From Cherax quadricarinatus (Eukaryota > Arthropoda > Malacostraca > Decapoda > Parastacidae): 64,000 bases of DNA. Made by a program: the position numbers and the translations under genes. The stretch covers positions 33,570,296 through 33,634,295 of the forward strand of contig NC_091311.1 of the NCBI RefSeq assembly GCF_038502225.1. Reading direction: 5' to 3'. This document shows positions 36,580-47,266 of the stretch, piece after piece (positions within the stretch are counted from its first letter, which is position 1; every line of letters starts with the position of its first letter). Under the pieces are notes generated by a model. It did no database searches and was not told the DNA's origin. It was given only the letters and a program-made list of their open reading frames with translations.

Positions 36580-36720
36580 CTCATGGTACATTATCTGTTG
36601 ATATAAGAATCTTTTGATCCTTCTAATAAGGTGTTCCAAATTTTGGAATCTTTGATTTACCTAGTGTGTTTACTCCAACTAAATCATACATGTAGAATAA
36701 ATTAGAGAGATTTACTTGTA

Positions 36721-36924
36721 CAGTGGACCCCCGGTTAACGATATTTTTTCATTCCAGACGTATGTTCAGGTGCCAGTACTGACCGAATTTGTTCCCATAC
36801 GGAATATTGTGAAGTAGATTAGTCCATTTCAGACCCCCAAACATACACGTACAAACGCACTTACATAAATACACTTACATAATTGGTCACATTGGGAGGT
36901 GATCGTTAAGCGGGGGGTCCACTG
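36721..36924. mobile_element. pogo/Tigger-type MITE, 204 bp, copy 2
   Basis: CAGTGGACCCCCGGTTAACG ... GGGGGGTCCACTG with flanking TA at 36719-36720 and 36925-36926. It is very close to 132-334 along its full length. Its right border abuts the truncated start of a LINE-C copy. Confidence 0.9.
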
Positions 36925-36929
36925 TAATG

Positions 36930-39917
36930 CTATGCCTATGTGATCAGACTACCTCATAGGTACCTACCCAAATACACTATTCCTAGCTCCAACCAACCCA
37001 CCAGAAGTCTCGCTCATCAGTAACACCCTTAAAAACAAAGGAGGAGACATAAACAACTTGCCTGCTTTTATGTATAATAAAGCTTCTCAAGTATTGTCAC
37101 CAATTACTGCAACACTCTTTAACAAATCCATTGAATCATCTACCTTCCCAGCAATCCTCAATATAGTGAGGGTCACTCCGATCCATAAAGGAGATGACCA
37201 AGCTGACTTGAATAACTATAGACCAATATATAACTTACCACTGCTCTCTAAAATCTTTGAAAAATTAATTCATAGACGAATCTATTCCTACCTCGTCTCA
37301 CACAACATATTAAACCCTTGTCAGTTTGGATTCAGGAATAATAAAAGCGCAAATGATGCTATCATACACATGCTAGAACTAATATATACCACACTCGAAA
37401 GGAAAGAAGTCCCGCTGGGCATTTTCATTGATTAACGTAAAGCTTTTGATACAGTCGACCATGAACTGCTGTACTCCAAATTAACGCACTATGGTATCAG
37501 AGGCCACTCCCTCAACTACCTAAAGTCATACCTTAGTAGCAGAAGTCAATATGTGTACACAAATGGTGCAAACTCTTCTACCCAACCAATCACAGTAAGA
37601 GTCCCACAGGGAAGTGTCCTTGGACCACTCCTCTTTCTCATCTACATCAATGATCTACCAAATGCATCACAGCTACTCAAACCCACATTATTTGCAGATG
37701 ACACTACATACGTCTCCTCCCACCCAAACCCAGTCATACTCGCCAACACTGTCAATGCTGAATTGCAGAAAATATCTGCCTGGATGATGACTAATAAACT
37801 TACCCTGAATACTGATAAAACCTATTTCATTCAGTTTGGAAACAAAGCTGCAAGTGTTCCACTTAACATAACGCTAAATGGATCACCAGTCACAAGACTT
37901 GCAGAGGGAAAATTCCTAGGTATTCACCTTGACAGTAACCTTAAGTTCCAGACACCTATACAACAAATCACCAAGAAAATCTCTAAGACTGTAGGCATAC
38001 TATCAAAGATACGGTACTAAGTTCCACAATCAGCTCTCCTTGCACTGTATCATTCATTCCTATACCCTTATCTCATATATGGAATTTGTGCATGGGGATC
38101 AACAACATTAAATCACCTAAGACCACTAATAACACAGCAAAAGGCAGCAGTCAGCATACTCCACCAATCTTCAAAAGTCTAAATTTGCTCACCATTAAGA
38201 ACATTCATACTTATTCATGTGCCTACTACATACACAGAACATTACACACAAATATAAACCCTCCACTCAAACTTCTCCTCACCAACCTTAACAGGACACA
38301 TGACCATAACACAAGACACAGATCTCTTTTTGATGTACCCCGTGTCCATAACACACTATGTAAAAACTCTATGAACATAAAGGGCCCCAAAATATGGAAT
38401 TCATTACCAGAAGATACTAAAGTAACCCGGTCTGAAAATCAATTTAAGACTCTTCTCAAAAGCCACTTAACCCTTTGACTGTTTTCGACGTATAAATACG
38501 TCTTACGAGCCAATGTTTCTGACGTATATATACTCAATAATTCTAGCGGCTTCAAATCAAGCGGGAAAAAGCTGGTAGGCCCACATGTGAGAGAATGGGT
38601 CTGTGTGGTCAGTGTGCACCACATAAAAAAAATCCTGCAGCACACATTGCGTAATGAGAAAAAAAAACTGATCGTTTTTTTGGAATAAAACGCCGACTTT
38701 GAGGTGTATTTTCGTATAGTATTTATCGTTGTATTCGCGTTTTCATGGTCTTAGGTGATAAAATGGAAAACATATTACAGAAATAGAGATGATTTTCATT
38801 ACTTTGACGATGAAAACGACCTTGAAACTGAGCTCAAAGTAGCGGAAATGTTCGATTTTTACCAATGTTCAGGAGTAAATAAATCACACCACATGTCCAA
38901 TACACGTCAACTGGGGAGTCTGATATTCTTTCACTAGTGCACTGATATTATTTATACCATTTTTACAATAATGCAGTAGTCTGCATAACAGTAAATTTTG
39001 TATTTTTTTGTATGAATAAAAAATCAAAATAGAAAGCAATAATAATATAAGAGGAGCCTAGAGATGTGACTAATGAACAGAGCATATGTTATTTTAGTGC
39101 CACGAATGTCTACCTTGTTTATTCTGGACCCTATTTTGAAATTGGCATCTTTTTTAGTTTGCATGAAATTGGCCAAATTGCCAATTTCTGACCACCATAT
39201 TGGGTAGTCCAAATTAGTAAATGGGAGGTTTCTTGTACTCAGCTGATAGATAAAATGGAGTTCTAAAGAAATAGCTATGAGTTTGGTCAACTGGAACAAT
39301 GGAAATGGCTGAAAATAGGGCTCAAAGTCGGCGAAATCGCCAATACGCTTATGTCGCCGAGACCGCTAAATTCGTGGGAGCATAATTCCATGAGTTTTCG
39401 ACCAAATTTCGAACTTTTGGTGTCATTACCATCGGGAAAAGATTCTCTATCATTTCATAAGAAAAAATAATTTTTTTTTTTTTCAAAAATTGAGCGACAT
39501 AGAATGACAGTTTCAGAGAGGGGCCTGAAACAGTCAAAGCGTTAATCACCCTAGACTAAATGCTCAATACTCAGTATTCCCATACTCAACACGAATTTCC
39601 ATATCATAATTTCAATAATTACTTTTGAACCTATTATCCATTGTTTCGCAAAAAGCATTTCTGAATATATGAATACGTATATCTTTGTTTTATATAAATT
39701 AGATTCACTTATAATTAATAGATCTACTGTACAACTATGATCTAATTCTTTAGTGTTAAGTAGTCAGTATGCCAATAATGTTAAGTCAGCCCATAATGCC
39801 TAGGCATAATAGAGGTTCTCTTTCCATTGCAACCCATTATTGTAAATACATAATCTCAATGTACTATTTGCAAAGACATAAATAAATAAATAAATAAATA
39901 AATAAAATAAAATAAAA
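36930..39917 (+). pseudogene. LINE-C copy, 5'-truncated, interrupted by a MITE
   Basis: From 37058: MPAFMYNKASQVLSPITATL, TPIHKGDDQADLNNYRPIYN and ILNPCQFGFRNNKSANDAII. A stop sits at FID*RKAFDTVDHE (37433). Then come VRVPQGSVLGPLLFLIYIND, LFADDTTYVSSHPNPV and GKFLGIHLDSNLKFQTP. A stop follows at 38018 and a small deletion near 38150. The C-terminal block ends in KGPKIWNSLPEDTK and LLKSHL. MITE copy D (38467-39545) interrupts it right after that. The 3' UTR (TAATGCCTAGGCATAATAG) and an (AAAT)n tail follow to 39917. Confidence 0.85.
38467..39545 (-). mobile_element. piggyBac-type MITE (copy D), GTATATATAC subfamily
   Basis: TTAA at 38467-38470 and 39542-39545; ends CCCTTTGACTGTTT and AAACAGTCAAAGCG. 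Subterminal palindromes are GACGTATAAATACGTC (38487-38502) and GTATATATAC (38524-38533). The adjoining CTTACGAGCCAATGTTTCTG block is the same as in the autonomous relic (26893-26911, inverted). It is therefore the closest MITE subfamily to the transposase-bearing element. Confidence 0.9.
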
Positions 39918-39947
39918 TTAGGTTAATATTTGAACTGAGTGAGCGCT

Positions 39948-39966
39948 GTGTGTGTGTGTGTGTGTA
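39948..39966. repeat. (TG)n microsatellite
   Basis: A short TG run in otherwise unremarkable DNA. Confidence 0.8.
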
Positions 39967-40273
39967 TGTAATGTGCACAGTAGTATGTGTGAAACATTAA
40001 CAAGTTCTTTCCTCACAGACTCCCATGTTACAAATGGAGATGCACTCTTGAGCTATAATATTATGCATGAAATCTCATTTATTTTTAATAATGAAATAAA
40101 AAAAATGTATATTGCTCAGAAGAGTCCCTATTCTTCTCTTTCCTTCCCTTCCCTACCATTTCCACTCTGATTTTCTACCCTCCCTCCCTCCCTATATCAC
40201 AATCCCTTCCCCTTTCCCCTTATACAACACAACACTTTGCATTTAGTAACAATGGAATAATTACCAATAAAAT

Positions 40274-40437
40274 GTTCAGTAAAAGGACATAGATGCAAAT
40301 AGTGTGACATTTTATTGTGGCAATGTTTTGCACTCCATTAGTTTTATCAAGTGCTAACAGCTTGACAAACTTCCTGGAGAACAAAACATTGCCACAATAA
40401 AACATCACACCAGTTGCATCTGTGTCATTTTACCTAA
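40274..40437. mobile_element. Head-to-head inverted repeat with hammerhead-like motifs
   Basis: Arms at about 40274-40351 and 40361-40437 are inverted copies around TGCTAACAG. They share TTTTATTGTGGCAATGTTTT and TGCATCTGTGTC-type blocks. Each arm, read outward from the centre, has CUUGAUAAA/CUUGACAAA, a short hairpin, and AAAAC followed by AUUGCCACAAUAAAA. The order resembles Penelope-like terminal repeats with a decayed hammerhead. There is no ORF. Confidence 0.5.
40361..40390 (+). ncRNA. Decayed hammerhead-like motif
   Basis: CUUGACAA, a weak stem ACUU..., the CCUGGAG loop, then AACAAAACAUU. The box expected as GAAA reads AAAA, and the stem II partners no longer pair well. The opposite arm (40321-40351, minus) keeps ACU/AGU pairing but also lacks GAAA. 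Confidence 0.35.
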
Positions 40438-40784
40438 CACTTTACATTTACTCTTCATTCCCCCTTCCCTGTAAGCCAGCCCCACACTATTACACCTCTT
40501 AGTGTGTTTTACTAAGGGGGTTAATGCATTCCACTAAGGGGGTTAGTGTATTCCAATAAAAGGGTGGAATTTGGTGTGGAATATAGTAATCACAACCCAC
40601 ACTACATGTTTAAAATAATTTACAAAAAGCCCCATCTTACGTTCGGTCATAAAGCAACAAGACATTTAAGTTGTCTCAATTGAGGACATCTTAAAAGAAA
40701 GAGTATTGCAAGGATTATTATGCAAAGTATTTTAGTAAAGACTCAAGCATTTCAGGTAGACTAAATGCATGTCTTTTTCTATCT
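40438..40784. other. No gene seen
   Basis: Short repeat ACTAAGGGGGTTAATGCATT / ACTAAGGGGGTTAGTGTATT in tandem near 40512-40555. Otherwise unremarkable. Confidence 0.5.
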
Positions 40785-43700
40785 CATAAACACGCTAGAT
40801 AACAGGGATATCTTGTTACTCCTACTTACACTTTGGTCACACTTCACAGACACGCACATGCATATATATATATACATACATCTAGGTTTTTCTCCTTTTT
40901 CTAAATAGCTCTTGTTCTAATTTATTTCTTCTATTGTCCATGGGGAAGTGGAAAAGAATCTTTCCTCCGTAAGTCATGCGTGTCGTATGAGGCCACTAAA
41001 ATGCCGGGAGCGATGGGCTAGTAACCCCTTCTCCTATAGACATTTACTAAAAAAGAGAAGAAGAAAAACTTTATAAAACTGGGATGCTTAAATGTGCGTG
41101 GATGTAGTGCGGATGACAAGAAATAGATGATTGCTGATGTTATGAATGAAAAGAAGTTGGATGTCCTGGCCCTAAGCGAAACAAAGCTGAAGGGGGTAGG
41201 GGAGTTTCGGTGGGGGGAAATAAATGGGATTAACCCTTTCAGGGTCCAAGGCCAAAATCTGAAGTCACACACCAGTGTCCAAGAATTTAAAAAAAAAAAA
41301 ATTTATTTTTTCTTATGAAATCGTAGAGAATCTTTTTGTGAAGGTAATAAAACAAAAAGTACGAAATTTGGTGGAAAATTGACGAAATTATGCTCTTGCG
41401 AATTTTGATGTGTCAGCGATATTTACGAGTCGGCGATTTTGCCGACTTTGACTCCCATTTTAGGCCAATTACATTATTCCAATCAACCAAATTCTTAGCT
41501 CTTTCACTAGTATTACTTCTATTCTATCGATTGAGCACAAGAAATCTCCAAATCAACTGTTTCAACTACAAAATAAAGTGATCGGAAATTGTTAATTTGG
41601 CCAATTTAACACAAAGTTCAAAATATTCCAATTTCAAAATAGGCTCCAGAATAAACAATGTAGGTATTCCTGGAACTAAACTAACATTTCCTCTGTTCAT
41701 TAGTTACATTTTGAGGCTTTACAAATAAATTCCATTTTGATTTTTTATTCACATAATGAATTTTTATTCACACCAAAAAATAGAAGATTTACTGTTATGC
41801 AATACTGTAATAATTGTATAAATATCATCACCATATTTGTGAATGTATATTAGACCCACCAGCTGACGTGTATTAGATGTGTGAGGTCGTTTGTTTACTC
41901 TTGAATATCGGCAAAAATTTAACATTTCCGCTACTTTGAGCTCAGTTTCAAGCCATTTCCAGTGCTAAAACCAATCAAAATCATCTCTATTTCTGTAATA
42001 TGTCTTCCATTCTATCAAATGAGACCAAGAAATCGCAAATACAACTATAAAAAACATACGAAAAAACACTGCAAAGTCGCTGTTTTAATCGAAAAATCAT
42101 GATTTCAGTTTTTTTCTCTCATTATACACAGTGTGCTGCAGGATCTGTTTTATGTGGTGCACACATACCACATAGATGTATTCTCTCATATCTAGGCCCA
42201 AATGTACCACTCGCAGTTTATCAGATTGAGCTGAGCTCATGGCGTAGATCTACGGTTTGGACACTCACCATAAAGCCGTAGATCTACGGGACGGACCCTG
42301 AAAAGGTTAAATCTGGAGTATCTGAGAGAGTTAGAGCTAAGGAAGGGGTAGCAGTAATGTTGAAGAATCAGTAATGGAAGGAGAAAAGAGAATATGAATG
42401 TGTAAATTCAAGGATTATGTGGATTAAAGTAAAGGTTGGATGTGAAAAGTGGGTCATAATAAGCGTGTATGCACCTGGAGAAGAGAGGAATGTAGAGGAG
42501 AGAGAGAGATTTTGGGAGATGGTAAGTGAATGTATAGGAACCTTTGAACCAAGTGAGAAAGTAATTGTGGTAGGGGACCTGAATGCTGAAGTAGGAGAAA
42601 CTTTTAGAGAGGGTGTGGTAGGTAAGTTTGGGGTGCCAGGTGTAAATGATAATGGGAGCCCATTGATTGAACTTTGTATAGAAAGGGGTTTAGTTATAGG
42701 TAATACATATTTTAAGAAAAAGAGGATAAATAAGTATACAAGATATGATGTAGGGCGAAATGACAGTACGTAGTTTGTTGGATTATGTATTGGTAGATAA
42801 AAGACTGTTGAGTAGACTTCAGGATGTACATGTTTATAGAGGGGCCACAGATATATCAGATCACTTTCCAGTTGTAGCTACACTGAGAGTAAAAGGTAGA
42901 TGGGATACAAGGAGAATAGAAGCATCAGGGAAGAGAGAGGTGAAGGTTTATAAACTAAAAGAGGAGGCAGTTAGGGTAAGATATAAACAGCTATTGGAGG
43001 ATAGATGGGCTAATGAGAGCATAGGCAATGGGGTCGAAGAGGTATGGGGTAGGTTTAAAAATGTAGTGTTAGAGTGTTCACCAGAAGCTTGTGGTTACAA
43101 GAAAGTGGATGCAGGAGGGAAGAGGAGCGATTGGTGGAATGATGATGTAAATAGAGTAGTAAGGGAGAAAAAGTTAGCATATGAGAAGTTTTTACAAAGT
43201 AGAAGTGTTGCAAGAAGTGATGCAAGGAGGGAAGAGTATATGGAGAAAAAGAGAGAGGTTAAGAGAGTGGTGAAGCAATGTAAAAAGAGAGCAACTGAGA
43301 GAGTGGGTGAGATGTTATAACCAATTTTGTTGAAAATAAGAAAAAGTTTTGGAGTGAGATTAACAAGTTAAGGAAGCTTAGAGAAAAAATGGATTTGTCA
43401 GTTAAAAATAGGAGAGGAGAGTTATTAAATGGAGAGTTAGAGGTATTGGGAAGATGGAAGGAGTATTTTGAGGAATTGTTAAATGATGATGAAGATAGGG
43501 AAGCTGTGATTTCGTGTATAGGGCAAAGAGGAATAACATCTTGTAGGAGTGAGGAAGAGCCAGTTGTGAGTGTGGGGGAAGTTCATGAGGCAGTAGGTAA
43601 AATGAAAGGGGGTAAAGCAGCCGGAATTGATGGGATAAAGATAGAAATCTTAAAAGCAGGTGGGGTTATAGTTTTGGAGTGGTTGGTGCAATTATTTAAT

Positions 43701-45345
43701 AAATGTATGGAAGAGGGTAAGGTACCTAGGGACTGGCAGAGAGCATGCATAGTTCCTTTGTATAAAGGCAAAGGGGACGAAAGAGAGTGCAAAAATTATA
43801 GGGGGATAAGTCTGTTGAGTATACCTGGTTAAGTGTATGGTAGAGTTATTATTGAAAGAATTAAGAGTAAGACAGAGAATAGGATAGCAGATGAACAAGG
43901 AGGCTTTAGGAAAGGAAGGGGGTGTGTGGACCAAGTGTTTACAGTGAAACATATAAGTGAACAGTATTTAGATAAGGCTAAAGAGGTTTTTGTGGCATTT
44001 ATGGATTTGGAAAAGGCGTATGACAGGGTGGATATGGGGGCAATGTGGCAGATATTGCAGGTGTATGGTGTAGGAGATAGGTTACTGAAAGCAGTGAAGA
44101 GTTTTTATGAGGATAGTGAGGCTCAAGTTAGAGTATATAGGAAAGAGGGAGATTATTTCCCAGTAAAAGTAGGCCTTAGACAAGGATGTGTGATGTCACC
44201 GTGGTTGTTTAATATATTTATAGATGGGGTTGTAATAGAGGTAAATGCGATGGTCTTGGCAAGAGGCGTGGAGTTAAAAGATAAAGAATCACACATAAAG
44301 TGGGAGTTGTCACAGTTGCTCTTTGCTGATGACACTGTGCTCTTGGGAGATTCTGAAGAGAAGCTGCAGAGGTTGGTGGATGAATTTGGTAGGGTATGCA
44401 AAAGAAGAAAATTAAAAGTGAATACAGGAAAGAGTAAGGTTATGAGGATAACAAAAAGATTAGGTGATGAAAGATTAGATATAAGATTGGAGGGAGAGTG
44501 TATGGAGGAGGTGAATGTATTCAGATATTTGGGAGTGGACGTGTCAGTGGATGGGTCTATGAAAGATGAGGTGAATCATAGAATTGATGAGGGGAAAAGG
44601 GTGAGCGGTGCACTTAGGAGTCTGTGGAGACAAAGAACTTTGTCCTTGGAGGCAAAGAGGAGAATGTATGAGAGTATAGTTTTACTAACGCTCTTATATG
44701 GGTGTGAAGCATGGGTGATGAATGTTGCAGTGTGGAGAAGGCTGGAGGCAGTGGAGATGTCATGTCTGAGGACAATGTGTGGTGTGAATATAATGCAGAG
44801 AATTCGTAGTTTGGAAGTTAGGAGGAGGTGCGGGATTACCAAAACTGTTGTCCAGAGGGCTGAGGAAGGGTTGTTGAGGTGGTTCGGACATGTAGAGAGA
44901 ATGGAGCGAAACAGAATGACTTCAAGAGTGTATCAGTCTGTAGTGGAAGGAAGGCGGGGTAGGGGTCGGCCTAGGAAAGGTTGGAGGGAGGGGATAGGGG
45001 AGGTTTTGTGTGCAAGGGGCTTGGACTTCCAGCGGGCATGCGTGAGCGTGTTTGATAGGAGTGAATGGAAACGAATGGTTTTTAATACTTGACGTGCTGT
45101 TGGAGTGTGAGCAAAGTAACATTTATGAAGGGATTCAGGGAAACCGGCAGGCCGGACTTGAGTCCTGGAGATGGGAAGTACAGTGCCTGCACTCTGAAGG
45201 AGGGGTGTTTATGTTGCAGTTTGGGGACTGTAGTGTGAAGCACCCTTCTGGCAAGACAGTGATGGAGTGAATGATGGTGAAAGTTTTTCTTTTTCGGGCC
45301 ACCCTGCCTTGGTGGGAATCGGCCAGTGTGTTAATAAAAATAATA
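40785..45345 (+). pseudogene. LINE-B copy interrupted by a MITE
   Basis: The 5' UTR holds CATGGGGAAGTGGAAAAG and AAATGCCGGGAGCGATGGGC. ORF2 begins KLGCLNVRGCSADDKK, has a stop before MIADVMNEKKLDVLALSETK, and is cut after GEINGI by MITE copy E (41230-42310). It resumes KSGVSERVRAKEGVAVMLK. Further damage: a stop near 42373, a frameshift near 42770, stops at 43318 and 43830. From 43833 the frame is open for 419 codons, including FMDLEKAYDRVDMGAMW, VGLRQGCVMSPWLFNIFIDG, LLFADDTVLLGD and GRGRPRKGWREGIGEVL. The 3' tail and A-rich end lie at 45280-45345. Confidence 0.9.
41230..42310 (+). mobile_element. piggyBac-type MITE (copy E) inside LINE-B
   Basis: TTAA at 41230-41233 and 42307-42310. Taking it out leaves ATGGGATTAAATCTGGAG, which restores the LINE-B codons for GIKSG. 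Palindromes CGTAGATCTACG (42243-42254) and CCGTAGATCTACGG (42276-42289) are intact. It is highly similar to copy A over its whole length. Confidence 0.93.
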
Positions 45346-45388
45346 ATAAATGCATGCCAACACACGAATGAAACAACCATATTATATA

Positions 45389-45465
45389 CAAAATATCAAC
45401 ACATATGGTAAAAAAATATGAATATTATACACAAAATATCAACACATATGGTAAAAAAATATGAA
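45389..45465. repeat. Tandem duplication of about 42 bp
   Basis: ACAAAATATCAACACATATG plus following sequence occurs twice in a row (from 45389 and from 45431). Confidence 0.9.
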
Positions 45466-45741
45466 GGGCAAATAATAATAAATATCATCTAGCTTTAAGA
45501 AAATCATAATTATTGAATCTACAGTTGTTGATAATCTCTGCTAAACAAGCATGAACTCTCCACATGTGCATAATATGAACATAAGCAACATATGGATGCA
45601 CTTGATGAAAAAAACAGAAAAAAAAATACTTATGTTTGAATATCTGCTATGATTGTAAATGCAGAGTGTGTTCATAAGTCATTATTTGATTTCAAAGTGC
45701 CCTGATCAAAAGTGTGGATCACTATAAGTGAGGGACCTACT
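45466..45741. other. No gene seen
   Basis: AT-rich; no supported feature. Confidence 0.45.
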
Positions 45742-45949
45742 GTGCATGCATTTTTTTTTTTTTTAACAAGTCGGCCATCTCCCACTGAGGCAGGGTGACC
45801 CAAAAAGAAAGAAAATCCCCCCCCAAAAAATACTTTCATCATTCAACACTTTCACCTCACTCACACATAATCACTGTTTTTGCAGAGGTGCTCAGAACAC
45901 AACAGTTCAGAAGCATATACGTATAAAGATACACAACATATCCCTCCAA
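45742..45949 (-). mobile_element. LINE-B 3'-end fragment
   Basis: T-run, AAGTCGGCCATCTCCCACTG, GGTGACCCAAAAAGAAAG, then sequence matching the 3' UTR of the copy at 24010-24250 in reverse orientation (GCAGAGGTGCTCAG, ATATCCCTCCAAA). No coding part is present. Confidence 0.8.
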
Positions 45950-46038
45950 AGTGCCAAGGAGTCAAACCCATGCTGTTTTGGCCTGCCTCATGGTAAGCAA
46001 AAATGTATGATGCTTTAGACCACTAGACCATACAAACC
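45950..46038 (-). mobile_element. tRNA-derived SINE head (pol III promoter boxes)
   Basis: The minus strand reads GGTTTGTATGGTCTAGTGGT.. with an A-box-like TGGTCTAGTGG and a B-box-like GGGTTTGACTCC (45958-45969). The spacing and order are as in a tRNA gene, but it does not fold into a clean cloverleaf. A second partial copy in the opposite orientation lies at 46199-46257. Confidence 0.55.
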
Positions 46039-46174
46039 TTAACAATGGTGCATCCAGCCAAGCTAGATGCTGTACCCACCATTGAAGGACATATGGTGGT
46101 GAGGACACCTCTACGCTAATTTCATTCCATTCCCTGTTTGTGTACTAGCTCAACAAGCAGTATATTATATTATT

Positions 46175-46297
46175 ATGCCCACAAAACGAGTGGTAAGCAT
46201 TTTTGCTTACCATGAGGCGGGCCAAAACAGCATGGGCTCAACTCCTTGGCTAGTGCAGTGTTGCTATTGATCAATACCACTCGTTTTGTGGGTACAA
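46175..46297. mobile_element. Short inverted-repeat unit carrying a partial tRNA-like SINE
   Basis: CCACAAAACGAGTGGTA (left) and TACCACTCGTTTTGTGG (right) are perfect inverse copies about 78 bp apart. Between them is GCTTACCATGAGGCGGGCC..GGGCTCAACTCC, matching the B-box half of the tRNA-like unit at 45950-46038 in opposite orientation. A small MITE or a fold-back product are both possible. Confidence 0.5.
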
Positions 46298-46330
46298 TAA
46301 TGTATAATATATATGTATATATGTATGTAT

Positions 46331-46805
46331 TGTCCTAGGTAGTAGGCTGGTAAATAGCAACCCCTCAGAGAGGTACTACTATCCTGCAAAGTGAGTATAA
46401 AATGGAAGCCTGTAATTGTTTTACATGATGGTAGGATTGTTGGCGTCTTTTTTTCTGTCTCATAAACACGCAAGACTTTAGGTACATCTTGTTTCTCTAC
46501 TTACACTTAGGTCACACTACACATACATGTACAAGCATATATATACACACCCCTCTGGGTTTCCTTCTATTTTCTTACTAGTTCTTGTTCTTGTTTACTT
46601 CCTGTTATCTCCATGGGGAAGTGGAACAGAATTCTTCCTCCGTAAGCCATGCATGTTGTAAGAGGCGACTAAAATGCTGGGAGCAAGGGGCTGGTAACCA
46701 CTCTCCTGTATACGTTACTAAATTTAGAAAGAGAAACTTTTGTTTTTCTTTTTGGGCCACCCTGCCTCAGTGAGAAACGGCCGATTTGTTGAAAAAAAAA
46801 AAAAA
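46331..46805 (+). mobile_element. SIDER-like short element: LINE-B 5' UTR fused to LINE-B 3' tail
   Basis: It starts with the LINE-B leader (GTAGGCTGGTAAATAGCAAC, TTTTACATGATGGTAGGATT) as at 20790-20950. It continues through CATGGGGAAGTGGAACAG and the AAATGCTGGGAGCAAGGGGC block. Instead of ORF2 it then passes directly into TTTTTCTTTTTGGGCCACCC with the GCCTCAGTGAGAAACGGCC hairpin, closing in an A-run. The coding region is cleanly absent. Confidence 0.8.
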
Positions 46806-47065
46806 TATATACATGTATATACACCCCTCCTGGTTTTCTTCCCTTTTCTTACTAGTTCTTGTTCTTATTTATTTCCTCTTATCTCCATGGGAAAGTGGAA
46901 CAGAATTCTTCCTCCATAAGCCATGCACATCATAAGAGGCGATGAAAATGCCGGGAGGGAGGGGCTGGCAACCCTTTCTCCTGTATACAGGGGAAGGGGT
47001 TACTAAATTTATAAAGAGAAACTTCTGTTTTTCTTTTTGGGCCACCCTGCTTCGGTGGGATATGG
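46806..47065 (+). mobile_element. Second SIDER-like short element in tandem
   Basis: It has the same leader/tail junction as 46331-46805 but a 5'-truncated leader: CATGGGAAAGTGGAACAG, AATGCCGGGAGGGAGGGGC, TTTATAAAGAGAAACTTCTG, then CTTTTTGGGCCACCCTGC. It differs by point changes from the first copy. Confidence 0.78.
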
Positions 47066-47266
47066 CAGGTGCATTGAGAGTAGAAGAAGTATGTATTGTA
47101 CAGTATGTATGCATAAATACACAGAATGCACACATACATGCATGTATGCTTTCCAAATAGGATCAACTGAAAATAAAAGTATGAGATAACCTAAGCACTT
47201 GTGTGTGTTTGCACACATCTTTTTAAGGTATTATAAGACTGCACACATACAAAGGAGAAAGGTAAG

